From: 66-474 sp035695065
GTDB lineage: Bacteria; Pseudomonadota; Gammaproteobacteria; Xanthomonadales; Rhodanobacteraceae
Direction of reading: 5' to 3'
Assembly (NCBI GenBank): GCA_035695065.1
Contig: DASSEW010000076.1
Coordinates: 5,175 to 69,174, forward strand
DNA: 64,000 bases
Below the pieces are notes generated by a model. It saw nothing but the letters and a program-made list of their open reading frames with translations. It made no database searches and was not told the DNA's origin. Made by a program: the position numbers and the translations under genes. This document shows positions 18,643-27,213 of this stretch, one piece after another (position 1 is the first letter of the stretch; each line of letters opens with the position of its first letter).

Positions 18643-20043
18643 TCATCGCGCGCCGCGCCCGAACAGCACGACCTCGACCGTCTGCAACAGGATCATCAGG
18701 TCGAACATCAGGTTGTGGTTCTTGACGTAGAACAGGTCGAACTTCAGCTTTTCTTCCGCGTCCTCCTGCGAGGCGCCGTAGGCGTAGCGCAACTGCGCCC
18801 AGCCGGTGAGGCCCGGCTTGACGCAATGGCGCAGCGGGTAATAGCGGATGTTCGCGTTGAAGTTGTCCACGAACTGCGGGCGTTCCGGACGCGGACCGAT
18901 GAAGCTCATGTCGCCGCGCAGCACGTTCCACAGCTGCGGCAATTCGTCCAGCCGCGCCTTGCGGATGAAGCGGCCGACGCGTGTGACGCGATCGTCGTCC
19001 GTGCTGGCGAAGCGCGCCACGCCGTCGCGCTCGGCATCGGTGCGCATGCTGCGGAACTTCACCAGCCAGAAGGTCCGCCCGTGTTCGCCCACGCGCTCCT
19101 GCCGGTAGAACACCGGCGCGCCCGCGCCCGATTCGATCCGGATCGCCAGCGCGGTCAGCAGCATCAGCGGCCAGGCCAGCGCGATCATGACCAAAGCCGC
19201 GGCGAGATCGAAGCTGCGCTTGATCAGCCTGCGCAATGGCGAGGTGTTGAAGCCGTCCGAGAACACCAGCCATGAAGGATTGGCGAGGTTCATCCGGATC
19301 TGCCCCGACTCCCGCTCGAAGAAGTCGGCCAGCTCCACGACGGCGATGCCGGATTGCTTGCACTCTAGCAGATCTTCCATCGGCAGCCCGGCGCGGCGGT
19401 CGTCCGCGCCGACCACGATTTCGTCGACCTGCATGCGCCGCGCCAGCGCGAACAGCGAACCGCGCGGGCGCGCCAGCCTGTTGGCCGGCACCTGCACGGC
19501 TTCCTTGCCCATCGGCACGTAGGCGATGATGCGGAAGCCGCGGCAATCTGAACGCCGCCGCATCCGCTGCGCGAGCTGGGCCGCGCGCGCGCCGGCGCCG
19601 AGCACCAGCACGCGCCGCTTGAACAGGTCGGCGTCGATCAGGCGCAGGAACACGACCCGGAACGCTGCCACCGCGACGAACCCGACCATCAGCGCGATGC
19701 CCAGCACGCCGCGGCCGATGTAGGTCGGCGGGATCACGTAATAGAGCACCAGCAGCGCGCTGCCGCCGAGCACGAAGCCGACCGCCTGGCGCGTGAACAG
19801 CCCGCGCCAGTTGGCGCGCAGATGGTTCTGGTAGAGGCCCAGCGCCACCATGCCCAGCACCACCATCAGCGCGACCAGCAATGCGCGCAGGCGCAGCGCG
19901 TGGCCGAACTGGATCTGCGTGGCCGGGTCACCCCAGTAACGCAGGCCGATGGCGCAGTACACGCAGCTCACCAGCAGCAGGAACTCCATACCGGCGAGCA
20001 ACAACTGCCAGCGCAATGCGCGCTGCCGCAACAACCGAAACAT
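18643..20043 (-). CDS. Undecaprenyl-phosphate sugar-1-phosphate transferase (EpsB/GumD-like)
   Basis: 466 residues from ATG 20043, with ggaagg-type ribosome site ccagggaaggag just upstream; an in-frame extension to 20157 has no site. The N-terminal third holds about four or five membrane helices, and residues about 130-260 form a CoA-binding-like cytoplasmic region. The C-terminal 200 residues are the bacterial sugar-transferase domain: KRSFDLAAAL, PVFYRQERVG, KFRSMR, KARLDELPQLWNVLRGDMSFIGPRPERP. This family transfers glucose-1-phosphate or a similar group to undecaprenyl phosphate, the first membrane step of exopolysaccharide repeat assembly. Together with the deacetylase, GT2 and phosphatase fusion it supports an exopolysaccharide locus. 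No flippase or polymerase gene is present in the window. Confidence 0.92.
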   Translation of the reverse strand: MFRLLRQRALRWQLLLAGMEFLLLVSCVYCAIGLRYWGDPATQIQFGHALRLRALLVALMVVLGMVALGLYQNHLRANWRGLFTRQAVGFVLGGSALLVLYYVIPPTYIGRGVLGIALMVGFVAVAAFRVVFLRLIDADLFKRRVLVLGAGARAAQLAQRMRRRSDCRGFRIIAYVPMGKEAVQVPANRLARPRGSLFALARRMQVDEIVVGADDRRAGLPMEDLLECKQSGIAVVELADFFERESGQIRMNLANPSWLVFSDGFNTSPLRRLIKRSFDLAAALVMIALAWPLMLLTALAIRIESGAGAPVFYRQERVGEHGRTFWLVKFRSMRTDAERDGVARFASTDDDRVTRVGRFIRKARLDELPQLWNVLRGDMSFIGPRPERPQFVDNFNANIRYYPLRHCVKPGLTGWAQLRYAYGASQEDAEEKLKFDLFYVKNHNLMFDLMILLQTVEVVLFGRGAR

Positions 20044-20426
20044 ACCGCTCCTTCCCTGGAACTCGTCCCTTGTGCAACTCCAATGACGCACAGCCGAGCC
20101 ACGTTTCGTGAGTAGCAGCTTCCTGCTGCGGATGCATCGAATCCGTGAAACCGGCAACTCGCACCCTCCATTCCGGCGCGAGTACGAAATGCAAACTTAA
20201 CTCATGCCGACGTCGACAAAGCGTGACCGCCGCGTGGCGCGCGCACGCGCGTATGATTCCGGGACTCTGGATTTCACGATGGTGCGGCCGCACTTGCGTT
20301 GACATCCACTTCGCCCGGCATCTTCATACTCCGGGAACTCACGATGCCATTGCGGAGCAATGGTCTTCCGCCCCCGGCAAGGGGACTTCACCAGCCCAGG
20401 CGCGTCGCCCGAACAGGAGAAACATC
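20044..20426. other. Divergent intergenic region between sugar transferase and glmS
   Basis: This 383-bp gap holds no convincing ORF. TTGACA at 20299-20304 followed by catact at 20325-20330 could be a glmS promoter, but the 20-bp spacer is long. A short hairpin (gcagc-ttcct-gctgc) lies near 20112-20127. I see no glmS ribozyme-like core, which would in any case be unusual outside Firmicutes. Confidence 0.4.
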
Positions 20427-22259
20427 ATGTGTGGAATTGTTGCCGCCGCCGCCCAGCGCGATGTCGTGCCGATCCTGCTGGCAAGCCTGCACGCGCTCGA
20501 GTATCGCGGCTACGACTCCGCCGGCATTTCGGTGCTGGCGGACGGCAGCCTCGAGCGCTTGCGCATGCCCGGCAAGGTGCGCGAACTGGAATCGCGTTAC
20601 GCGGCGCAACCGATCGCCGGCCACACGGGCATCGCGCACACGCGCTGGGCCACGCACGGCGCACCGACCGAAGCGAATGCGCATCCGCATCTCTCGGAAG
20701 GCGCGGTCGCGGTGGTGCACAACGGCATCATCGAGAACCACGCCGAACTGCGCGAGCAGCTGATCAGGGCCGGCTATCGCTTCGATTCGCAGACCGACAC
20801 CGAAGTGATCGCGCATCTGATCCATCACGAAATGGCGAATGGCGCGGGGCTGCGCGAAGCGGTGATCGCCGCGACGCAACGCCTGCACGGCGCCTACGCA
20901 ATCGCCGCCATTTCGAAGGACGAACCGGGCCACGTGGTCGGCGCGCGCCGCGGCAGCCCGTTGTGCGTCGGCATCGGCATCGGCGAACACTTCCTGGGCT
21001 CCGACGTGCAGGCGCTGATCAAGGTCACCAACCGCATCGTCTATCTGGAAGAAGGCGACGTGGTGGAGATCGAGCGCGAGAAGATGCAGGTGTACGACGC
21101 GCACGGCAAGCCGGTCGTGCGCGCGGTGCGCGAGAGCGAGCTGTCGGCCGACGCGGTCGAGCGCGGCGAATTCCGCCATTACATGCTGAAGGAAATCCAC
21201 GAGCAGCCGACCGCGGTCGCCAACACGCTGGAGGGCCGCATCAGCGAAAACCGCGTACTGCCGAACATCTTCGGCGTGGACTCGGAGAAGCTGCTCTCGC
21301 AGGTCAAGCGCGTGCAGATCGTCGCCTGCGGCACCAGCTTCCACGCCGGCATGGTGGCGCGTTACTGGCTGGAAGGCATTGCGGGATTGCCGTGCAGCAT
21401 CGAGGTCGCCAGCGAGTACCGCTACCGGCACGTGGTGGTGTCCCCCGACACGCTGTTCGTGGCGATCTCGCAATCGGGCGAAACCGCCGACACGCTCGCC
21501 GCCATGCGCGAAGGCAAGCGCCACGGCTATCTCGGCACGCTCGCGATCTGCAACGTGCCGGAGTCGAGCCTGGTGCGCGAGGCGGACTTGAACCTGATGA
21601 CACGCGCCGGCCCCGAGATCGGCGTGGCGTCCACCAAGGCGTTCACGACCCAGCTCGCCGGCCTCGCACTGCTGGTACTGGAGCTGGCCCGCATCAATGG
21701 GATCGAAGAGAGCCGCTACCAGGATCTCGTGTCGGAACTCGCAAGCCTGCCGCGCCTGATCGGCGAAGCGCTGTCCATGGAACCGGAGATCGCAAGGCTC
21801 GCCGAGCGTTTCGTCAACAGGCACCACGCGCTCTTCCTCGGCCGCGGCGCGCAGTACCCGGTGGCACTGGAAGGCGCGCTCAAGCTGAAGGAGATTTCCT
21901 ACATCCACGCCGAGGCTTATCCCGCGGGCGAACTGAAGCACGGCCCGCTCGCGCTGGTGGACGAAGACATGCCGGTGATCGCGGTCGCGCCGAACAACCA
22001 GCTGCTGGAAAAGCTGAAATCGAACCTGGAGGAAGTACGCGCGCGCGGCGGCGAGTTGTTCGTGTTCGCCGACGAGACCGCGCACGTTCCCTTGAACGGT
22101 GCGCGCGGGCATTTGATCAAGGTGCCGGGAGGGAGCCACTTCATCGCACCGGCGGTGTTCACCCTGCCGCTGCAACTGCTGGCCTACCACGTCGCCGTGC
22201 TGCGCGGCACGGATGTAGATCAGCCGCGCAACCTGGCGAAATCCGTCACCGTGGAATAG
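20427..22259 (+). CDS. glmS: Glutamine--fructose-6-phosphate aminotransferase
   Basis: 610 residues. GlmS makes glucosamine-6-phosphate from fructose-6-phosphate and glutamine, the first step to UDP-GlcNAc for peptidoglycan and lipid A. ATG 20427 puts the catalytic Cys at residue 2 (MCGIVAAAAQRD) after initiator Met removal, and a caggaga site lies 7 bp upstream, so longer in-frame starts are wrong. The N-terminal glutaminase domain (RGYDSAG, HTRWATHG) is followed by two SIS sugar-isomerase domains (ISQSGETADT, GRGAQYPVALEGALKLKE) and the C-terminal AKSVTVE. Its 3' end overlaps the convergent ammonia-lyase gene by 14 bp. It is separate from glmU, which lies after the atp operon. Confidence 0.97.
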   Translation: MCGIVAAAAQRDVVPILLASLHALEYRGYDSAGISVLADGSLERLRMPGKVRELESRYAAQPIAGHTGIAHTRWATHGAPTEANAHPHLSEGAVAVVHNGIIENHAELREQLIRAGYRFDSQTDTEVIAHLIHHEMANGAGLREAVIAATQRLHGAYAIAAISKDEPGHVVGARRGSPLCVGIGIGEHFLGSDVQALIKVTNRIVYLEEGDVVEIEREKMQVYDAHGKPVVRAVRESELSADAVERGEFRHYMLKEIHEQPTAVANTLEGRISENRVLPNIFGVDSEKLLSQVKRVQIVACGTSFHAGMVARYWLEGIAGLPCSIEVASEYRYRHVVVSPDTLFVAISQSGETADTLAAMREGKRHGYLGTLAICNVPESSLVREADLNLMTRAGPEIGVASTKAFTTQLAGLALLVLELARINGIEESRYQDLVSELASLPRLIGEALSMEPEIARLAERFVNRHHALFLGRGAQYPVALEGALKLKEISYIHAEAYPAGELKHGPLALVDEDMPVIAVAPNNQLLEKLKSNLEEVRARGGELFVFADETAHVPLNGARGHLIKVPGGSHFIAPAVFTLPLQLLAYHVAVLRGTDVDQPRNLAKSVTVE

Positions 22260-23196
22260 GCAGGTCCACGTTCCCGCCGCTGAGGATCAGGCCCACGCGC
22301 TTGCCGGCGAAGCGTTCGCGTTGCGCCAGCACCGCGGCGAGAACTGTCGACGAGGACGGCTCGATCGTCTGCTTGAGATGCGCCCACAGCAGGCGCATCG
22401 CCGCGAGCACCTGCTCGTCGCTGATCGTGATGATCTCGACCCTGTTGTCGCGCAGCATTTCGAAATTGATCTCGCCGATCGTGGCGCGCAGGCCGTCGCA
22501 GATCGTGTCCGGCTTGACGTCGATGACGCGCTCGCCACGTTGCAGCGAGCGGTAGCCGTCGTCCGCGCCGGCGGGTTCCGCGGCGATCAATGCCGTCGAG
22601 GGTGACAGCGCGCGCGCGACGATCGCGGTGCCCGACATCAGGCCGCCGCCGCCGAGCGGCGCGACCAGCACGTCCAGTTCCGGCACCTGTTGCAGCAACT
22701 CCAGCGCGGCCGTGCCCTGGCCGGCGATGACGTTGCGATCGGCATAGGGATGCACCAGCGTCGCGCCGGTTTCGCGCTGGATGCGTGCGCAGGTTTCCTC
22801 GCGCGCGGCCAGCGTCGGCGCGCAAGGATGCAGCGTCGCGCCGGCCGCTTCGATGTTTTCCAACTTGGCGCGCACCGCACCTTGCGGCACCACCACGTGC
22901 GCGGGAATGCCGCGCGTGCGTGCGGCGAGCGCCAGCGCCGCGCCGTGGTTGCCCGAGGAGTGCGTCACCACGCCGCGCCGCGCTTCATCAGCGCTCAAGG
23001 CCCACACCGCATTGCATGCGCCGCGGAACTTGAACGCGCCACCGACCTGCAGGTGTTCGCATTTGAAATGCAGCCGCGCACCGGCCAGGTCATCCAGCGC
23101 TTCGGAGCGCATCACCGGCGTCACGGCTGCGTGTGCGGCGATGCGCGCGGCGGCGGCGCGGATGTCTGCGATACTGATGGCCGGGGTTGCTTTCAT
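22246..23196 (-). CDS. PLP-dependent threonine/serine ammonia-lyase family enzyme
   Basis: 316 residues from ATG 23196, preceded by a ggtgagg ribosome site. Fold-type II PLP motifs are clear: the Schiff-base Lys in GGAFKFRGA near residue 54, the substrate loop SSGNHGAAL near 80 and the phosphate-binding GGGGLMSG near 180. There is no C-terminal ACT domain, so the enzyme resembles catabolic threonine dehydratase, serine racemase or hydroxyaspartate ammonia-lyase rather than allosteric biosynthetic IlvA. The exact substrate cannot be decided by eye. It is divergent from pepN with a 41-bp gap and overlaps the end of glmS. Confidence 0.88.
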   Translation of the reverse strand: MKATPAISIADIRAAAARIAAHAAVTPVMRSEALDDLAGARLHFKCEHLQVGGAFKFRGACNAVWALSADEARRGVVTHSSGNHGAALALAARTRGIPAHVVVPQGAVRAKLENIEAAGATLHPCAPTLAAREETCARIQRETGATLVHPYADRNVIAGQGTAALELLQQVPELDVLVAPLGGGGLMSGTAIVARALSPSTALIAAEPAGADDGYRSLQRGERVIDVKPDTICDGLRATIGEINFEMLRDNRVEIITISDEQVLAAMRLLWAHLKQTIEPSSSTVLAAVLAQRERFAGKRVGLILSGGNVDLPIPR

Positions 23197-23237
23197 GCGC
23201 ACCTCACCAAGGACAAGGAATTTTAGCGGGAGACGCC

Positions 23238-25889
23238 ATGAATGCCGCCACCGAATCCCGGAACGATGCCGTGGTACGCCTTGCCGATTACCGGCCACCG
23301 GCGTGGCGGGTCGAGCACATCGAACTCACGTTCGATCTCGGCATCGACGAAACGCTGGTCGGCACGCGCCTGCAGCTGCGCTGCGATCGCGACGAGCCGT
23401 TGCGGCTGGACGGCGAGGAACTGGAACTGCTGGAAGTCGCGCTGGACGGTCGCGTCCTCGCGAAATCCGATTACACACTGGATGCGTGCAGCCTCACGAT
23501 TCCCGGCGCCCGCGACGGCAGCGTGCTGGAAACGAAGGTGCGCGTCGCGCCGGCGCGCAACACCAAGCTCTCCGGCTTGTATCTCTCCGGCTCGCGCGAT
23601 GCCGGCTTCCTGCTGACGCAATGCGAGGCGCAGGGCTTCCGCCGCATCACCTTCTTCCCCGATCGCCCGGACGTGCTGGCGAAATATTCGGTCACGCTGC
23701 GTGCCGACCACGCGCGCTTTCCGGTGCTGCTGGCCGGCGGTGATCCGGATGGCACCGGCGAGTTGCCGGATGGCCGGCACTGGGCGCGCTTCGTCGATCC
23801 GTATCCCAAGCCGAGCTACCTGTTCGCACTGGTCGCCGGGCACCTGGAGAAGATCGAACGCGCCTACCGCACCGCGGACGGGCGCGATGTGACCTTGCGC
23901 ATCTTCGCCGAAGCCGATGCGATCGGCGGCTGCACCTACGCGATGGATGCGCTGGAGCGCGCGATGCGCTGGGACGAGCGCACGTACGGGCGCAATTACG
24001 ACCTCGGCATCTTCAACGTTGTCGCCACCCACGATTTCAACATGGGCGCGATGGAGAACAAGGGTCTCAACATCTTCAACGCCAAATACCTGCTCGCCGA
24101 TCCGGAAACCACGACCGACGACGAATACCGCCACATCGAGGCGGTGATCGCACACGAGTACTTCCACAACTGGAGCGGCAACCGCGTCACCTGTCGCGAC
24201 TGGTTTCAGCTCAGCTTGAAGGAAGGCTTCACCGTGTTCCGCGAGCAGCAGTTCTGCGCCGACATGCAATCCGCCGCGCTGCAGCGCATCGACGAAGTCG
24301 CCACGGTGCGGCGCGTGCAGTTCCCGGAAGACGCGGGTCCGCTCGCGCATCCGGTGCGTCCGGCCGAGTACACGGCGATCGACAATTTCTACACCCCGAC
24401 GGTGTACGAAAAAGGCGCGGAGCTGATCCGGATGGTCGCCGGGCGCCTGGGCGCGGAGCGCTTCCGCCGCGGCACCGATTTGTATTTCGCGCGCCACGAT
24501 GGCCGGGCGGCCACGATCGAGGACCTGCTCGCCGCGCTCGGCGAAGCCAACCAGCTGGATCTCTCGCCGTATCTGGCCTGGTATGCACAGGCCGGCACGC
24601 CGCAGGTGCGCGCCAGCGGCGATTACGATCCGGTCGCGCGCACCTACACGTTGACGCTGAAGCAGGACACGGCACCCACGCCGGGCCAACCGGACAAGCT
24701 GCCGTTGCCCGTTCCGGTCCGCATCGCGCTGTTCGCGCCCGATGGCCGGCGCATCCCGATGCGCTCGCAGGACGATCCCGAACGCGTGCACCAGGAGTGC
24801 GTACTGGAGCTCACGCAACGCGAACAGCGTTTCGTCTTCGTGGAGGTGGACACGCGCCCGGTACCGTCGCTGCTGCGTGGCTTTTCCGCGCCGGTGCAAT
24901 CGCAATATCCGTACGTGCCGCGCGAACTCGCGCTGCTGCTGCGCCACGAGAGCGAAGGTTACGACCGCTGGAATGCCGGCCAGCAGCTTGCCGCCGCCGC
25001 CTACGATGCGCTGCACGCGGGCGCGCAGGATCGCTCGTCGCTGGATGCATGGTGCGCGGCGCTCGCGGAATCGTTCGAGGCCGACGCGGCGCAACTCGAT
25101 CCCGCCCTGCTGGCGGAATTGCTGACGCCGCCGTCTTCGATCGAGCTGGGTACGCGCCATGAGCCGCTCGATCCCGAGCGCGTGCACCTGGCGCGCGAGA
25201 CCCTGGAGAACGTGCTCGCAAGCAGGCTGGGCGCGCGCCTTGAAGCACGTTACCGGGAACTGCACCAGGCCCAGACCGGTGCGCTGGATGCGCCGGCGCA
25301 GGCGCGCCGCCGCCTGAAAGGCCGCGTGCTCGCGCTGCTGCTGCGCGCCGATCCGCGTTCGGGCGCACTGCTGGCCGTCGCGCAATACGAACATGCGCGC
25401 AACATGACCGACCGCCTGTCCGCGATGGCCGCGCTGCTGCGCACCGGCGCCCCGCAGGCGGAAGAAATCCTGCACGATTTCCGCACGCGTTTCGATGGCA
25501 AGCCGCTGGTTCTCGACAAGTGGTTCGCGCTGCAGGCGCAGGTGCCCGCACGCGAAACGCTCGCGCGCGTAGAGGCGTTGAGCAGCGACCCGGCTTTCAG
25601 CCTGCACAATCCCAATCGCGTGCAATCGCTGCTGGGTGCGTTCGCGCGCGGCAATCCGGTCGGCTTCAATCGCCCGGACGGCGCGGGCTATCGCTACGTC
25701 GCAGACAAGGTCGCCGAGATCGATGCGCTCAATCCGCAGAACGGCGCGCGCCTCGCCAAGGCTTTTGAGAGCTGGCACAAGCTGGAACAGGGTCGGCGCG
25801 CCGTGGCGCGGTCGGTGCTCGACGGCCTGCATCGGCGCGCCGGGCTTTCGCGCGATCTCACCGATGTGCTGTCACGCATGCGCGGTTGA
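23238..25889 (+). CDS. pepN: Aminopeptidase N (M1 family)
   Basis: 883 residues from ATG 23238. A cytoplasmic zinc aminopeptidase that removes N-terminal residues from peptides during protein turnover. The substrate-anchoring GAMEN motif is near residue 271, and the zinc site HEYFHNWSGNRVT is near 305 with the third ligand Glu in LKEGFTV. The catalytic Tyr should be in the NFYTPTVYEKGAE stretch. The length and the long helical C-terminal domain fit the E. coli PepN subfamily. It appears intact. Confidence 0.96.
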   Translation: MNAATESRNDAVVRLADYRPPAWRVEHIELTFDLGIDETLVGTRLQLRCDRDEPLRLDGEELELLEVALDGRVLAKSDYTLDACSLTIPGARDGSVLETKVRVAPARNTKLSGLYLSGSRDAGFLLTQCEAQGFRRITFFPDRPDVLAKYSVTLRADHARFPVLLAGGDPDGTGELPDGRHWARFVDPYPKPSYLFALVAGHLEKIERAYRTADGRDVTLRIFAEADAIGGCTYAMDALERAMRWDERTYGRNYDLGIFNVVATHDFNMGAMENKGLNIFNAKYLLADPETTTDDEYRHIEAVIAHEYFHNWSGNRVTCRDWFQLSLKEGFTVFREQQFCADMQSAALQRIDEVATVRRVQFPEDAGPLAHPVRPAEYTAIDNFYTPTVYEKGAELIRMVAGRLGAERFRRGTDLYFARHDGRAATIEDLLAALGEANQLDLSPYLAWYAQAGTPQVRASGDYDPVARTYTLTLKQDTAPTPGQPDKLPLPVPVRIALFAPDGRRIPMRSQDDPERVHQECVLELTQREQRFVFVEVDTRPVPSLLRGFSAPVQSQYPYVPRELALLLRHESEGYDRWNAGQQLAAAAYDALHAGAQDRSSLDAWCAALAESFEADAAQLDPALLAELLTPPSSIELGTRHEPLDPERVHLARETLENVLASRLGARLEARYRELHQAQTGALDAPAQARRRLKGRVLALLLRADPRSGALLAVAQYEHARNMTDRLSAMAALLRTGAPQAEEILHDFRTRFDGKPLVLDKWFALQAQVPARETLARVEALSSDPAFSLHNPNRVQSLLGAFARGNPVGFNRPDGAGYRYVADKVAEIDALNPQNGARLAKAFESWHKLEQGRRAVARSVLDGLHRRAGLSRDLTDVLSRMRG

Positions 25890-25965
25890 TGCGCCGCAAT
25901 TCCTGAACACGAATTTACGCGCGCGGGTGTATGGTCTCCATGAGTGTCACGACGTGGATCGAACC

Positions 25966-26472
25966 ATGAAAATCGCACTGCTCGCCGCGGGACTGTTGCT
26001 TCTTGGCGGCTGCGTCATGCCACCGGATTACGTCCGCACCGAGGGTTACTATCCGGCTGGCTACGACCAGGGCTATTACGGCGACGGTGGTTATTACGGC
26101 GACGATGATCCCGGCTACTACGGCGGCTGCGTCAACTGCGGCTCGGTGAGCGTCGGCATCGGCTACGGCTATCCCGGATACGGGTATGGCTATGGCGGAT
26201 ACGGCTACGGTTACGGCGGTTATGGATACGGCGGCTATCCGTATTCCGGCTACTACCGCCATGATCACGACGATCACGATGGGCATTGGGACCACGGCGG
26301 CGCGGACCATGGCGACCGCAACCATTGGACCGGCGGCCATGACGGACACAGCAGCTGGGGCAGCGCGCCCGGCAGCGGGAACCACGAGCATCGCGATCAG
26401 GGTGATCGCGGCGACCACCATCGCGGGTCATGGACAACGAAACAGCGTGACCCGGCCATCAATCGGCCGTGA
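25966..26472 (+). CDS. Gly/Tyr-rich repeat lipoprotein, function unknown
   Basis: 168 residues. The N-terminus is a lipoprotein signal with lipobox LLGGC (Cys 17). The middle is made of short imperfect repeats rich in Gly and Tyr (GYGYGGYGYG-type), and the tail is rich in His, Asp and Gly (DHDDHDGHWDHGG). Low-complexity Gly/Tyr regions suggest a flexible or self-associating surface chain, and the His/Asp tail could bind metal ions. Both ideas are inference from composition. The repetitive bases make slippage likely, so length may vary between strains. It sits 76 bp after pepN on the same strand, and the next small gene is convergent. Confidence 0.75.
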   Translation: MKIALLAAGLLLLGGCVMPPDYVRTEGYYPAGYDQGYYGDGGYYGDDDPGYYGGCVNCGSVSVGIGYGYPGYGYGYGGYGYGYGGYGYGGYPYSGYYRHDHDDHDGHWDHGGADHGDRNHWTGGHDGHSSWGSAPGSGNHEHRDQGDRGDHHRGSWTTKQRDPAINRP

Positions 26473-26481
26473 CTCCAGCGG

Positions 26482-26664
26482 TCACGCTTCGATCGAATCC
26501 GCCAGGTTGAGTTCCTGCAGGCTGCGTTCGATGGCGAACGCCACGCGCCCGGCGTCGTGATCGGAGCCCTGCTCGGCCATCAGTTCTAGCCGGCCCTGTT
26601 CCACGAACGCATCATGGCGCTGGCACACTTCCTCGAATTCGCCCGGAATCGCTGAAAAGGTCAT
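26482..26664 (-). CDS. Small acidic hypothetical protein
   Basis: 60 residues from ATG 26664, chosen because a strong gggggag ribosome site lies just upstream; the longer in-frame start at 26769 has none. The sequence (MTFSAIPGEFEEVCQRHDAF...) is acidic with two predicted helices and no membrane segment. The composition and strong ribosome site support a real gene. I do not recognise the family. It is convergent with the Gly/Tyr-rich lipoprotein gene, 9 bp apart. Confidence 0.65.
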   Translation of the reverse strand: MTFSAIPGEFEEVCQRHDAFVEQGRLELMAEQGSDHDAGRVAFAIERSLQELNLADSIEA

Positions 26665-26918
26665 GGCACTCCCCCTGTTGCGGATGGATGAACTGTTCGC
26701 CAAGGTACGTGCATGGGCCATGCCATTGCTCCGGATTTGCGAAGTGGAGCACGGAAACTTTTGTGACAATCGGGCCTGAATTCCCCGATGGGGATTGCCC
26801 GCGTTTTTCCCGCGGTTTTTAACGTACTATTTACCTTTGCGCCCCGATACTGGCCGCGCAAACCCGCCAGCGGGTGATGCGCTCAGCCTTGTTGTACGCT
26901 GGTACCGGTTCAACGTTT

Positions 26919-26987
26919 CTGGCGCCCGGCACACGGTCTTCCTGGATTCCCCCTGTTCCTGACGACCGCCGGGCGCCAGTCCTTTTC
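26919..26987 (+). terminator. 12-bp inverted repeat followed by T-rich tract, terminator-like
   Basis: The arms ctggcgcccggc (26919-26930) and gccgggcgccag (26968-26979) are perfectly complementary around a 37-nt loop and are followed by tccttttc. No gene ends just upstream on the plus strand, so if it terminates anything it would be an unannotated transcript starting in the preceding 100-200 bp. Confidence 0.4.
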
Positions 26988-27061
26988 GGGATCGACGCAA
27001 AGCGGCTGCGCCACGGCAGCTCGCGGTGGCTTCGAGCCAATGCAGAGGGTGATTCGTGGGT

Positions 27062-27147
27062 GGGAGGTGCGTCCTCCCGCCGGCGCGCGATCGGCCCCTG
27101 ACCTCCGATCTCAGCGCGCTCGCATTGACGCCTAGCGCCGGCGGGAG
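27062..27147 (+). promoter_or_regulatory. Alternative stem-loops in the mnmG upstream region
   Basis: gggagg (27062-27067) can pair with cctccc (27073-27078). The overlapping segment ctcccgccggcgc (27074-27086) can instead pair perfectly with gcgccggcgggag (27135-27147). The two stems exclude each other, as in an attenuator or sensor leader. This is seen by eye and not folded by computation. Confidence 0.4.
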
Positions 27148-27213
27148 TGCGGGGTAGCCAATGCAGCGAGCGTGCCAAAGCTCCCGACCACGGGCGCCCG
27201 GTAAAATACGTTG

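Larger units (their letters stand above)
26665..27213. other. Long non-coding stretch before mnmG with several inverted repeats
   Basis: This 549-bp gap has no ORF that looks real. From left to right it holds a small palindrome (tcccc-gat-gggga, 26782-26794), an AT-rich patch near 26810-26840, a hairpin (acccg/cgggt within gcgca/tgcgc, 26856-26882), a 12-bp perfect inverted repeat followed by a T-rich stretch (26919-26987), and a set of mutually exclusive stems (27062-27147). It may encode a structured small RNA, an mnmG leader, or both. Confidence 0.5.

Noticed and set aside
20044..20426. glmS ribozyme upstream of glmS
   Set aside because: No core of the ribozyme is visible, and it is not expected in proteobacteria.
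22260..23300. Start of the ammonia-lyase at 23298, giving 350 residues
   Set aside because: That start lies inside pepN and lacks a ribosome site. ATG 23196 has one and matches the family N-terminus.
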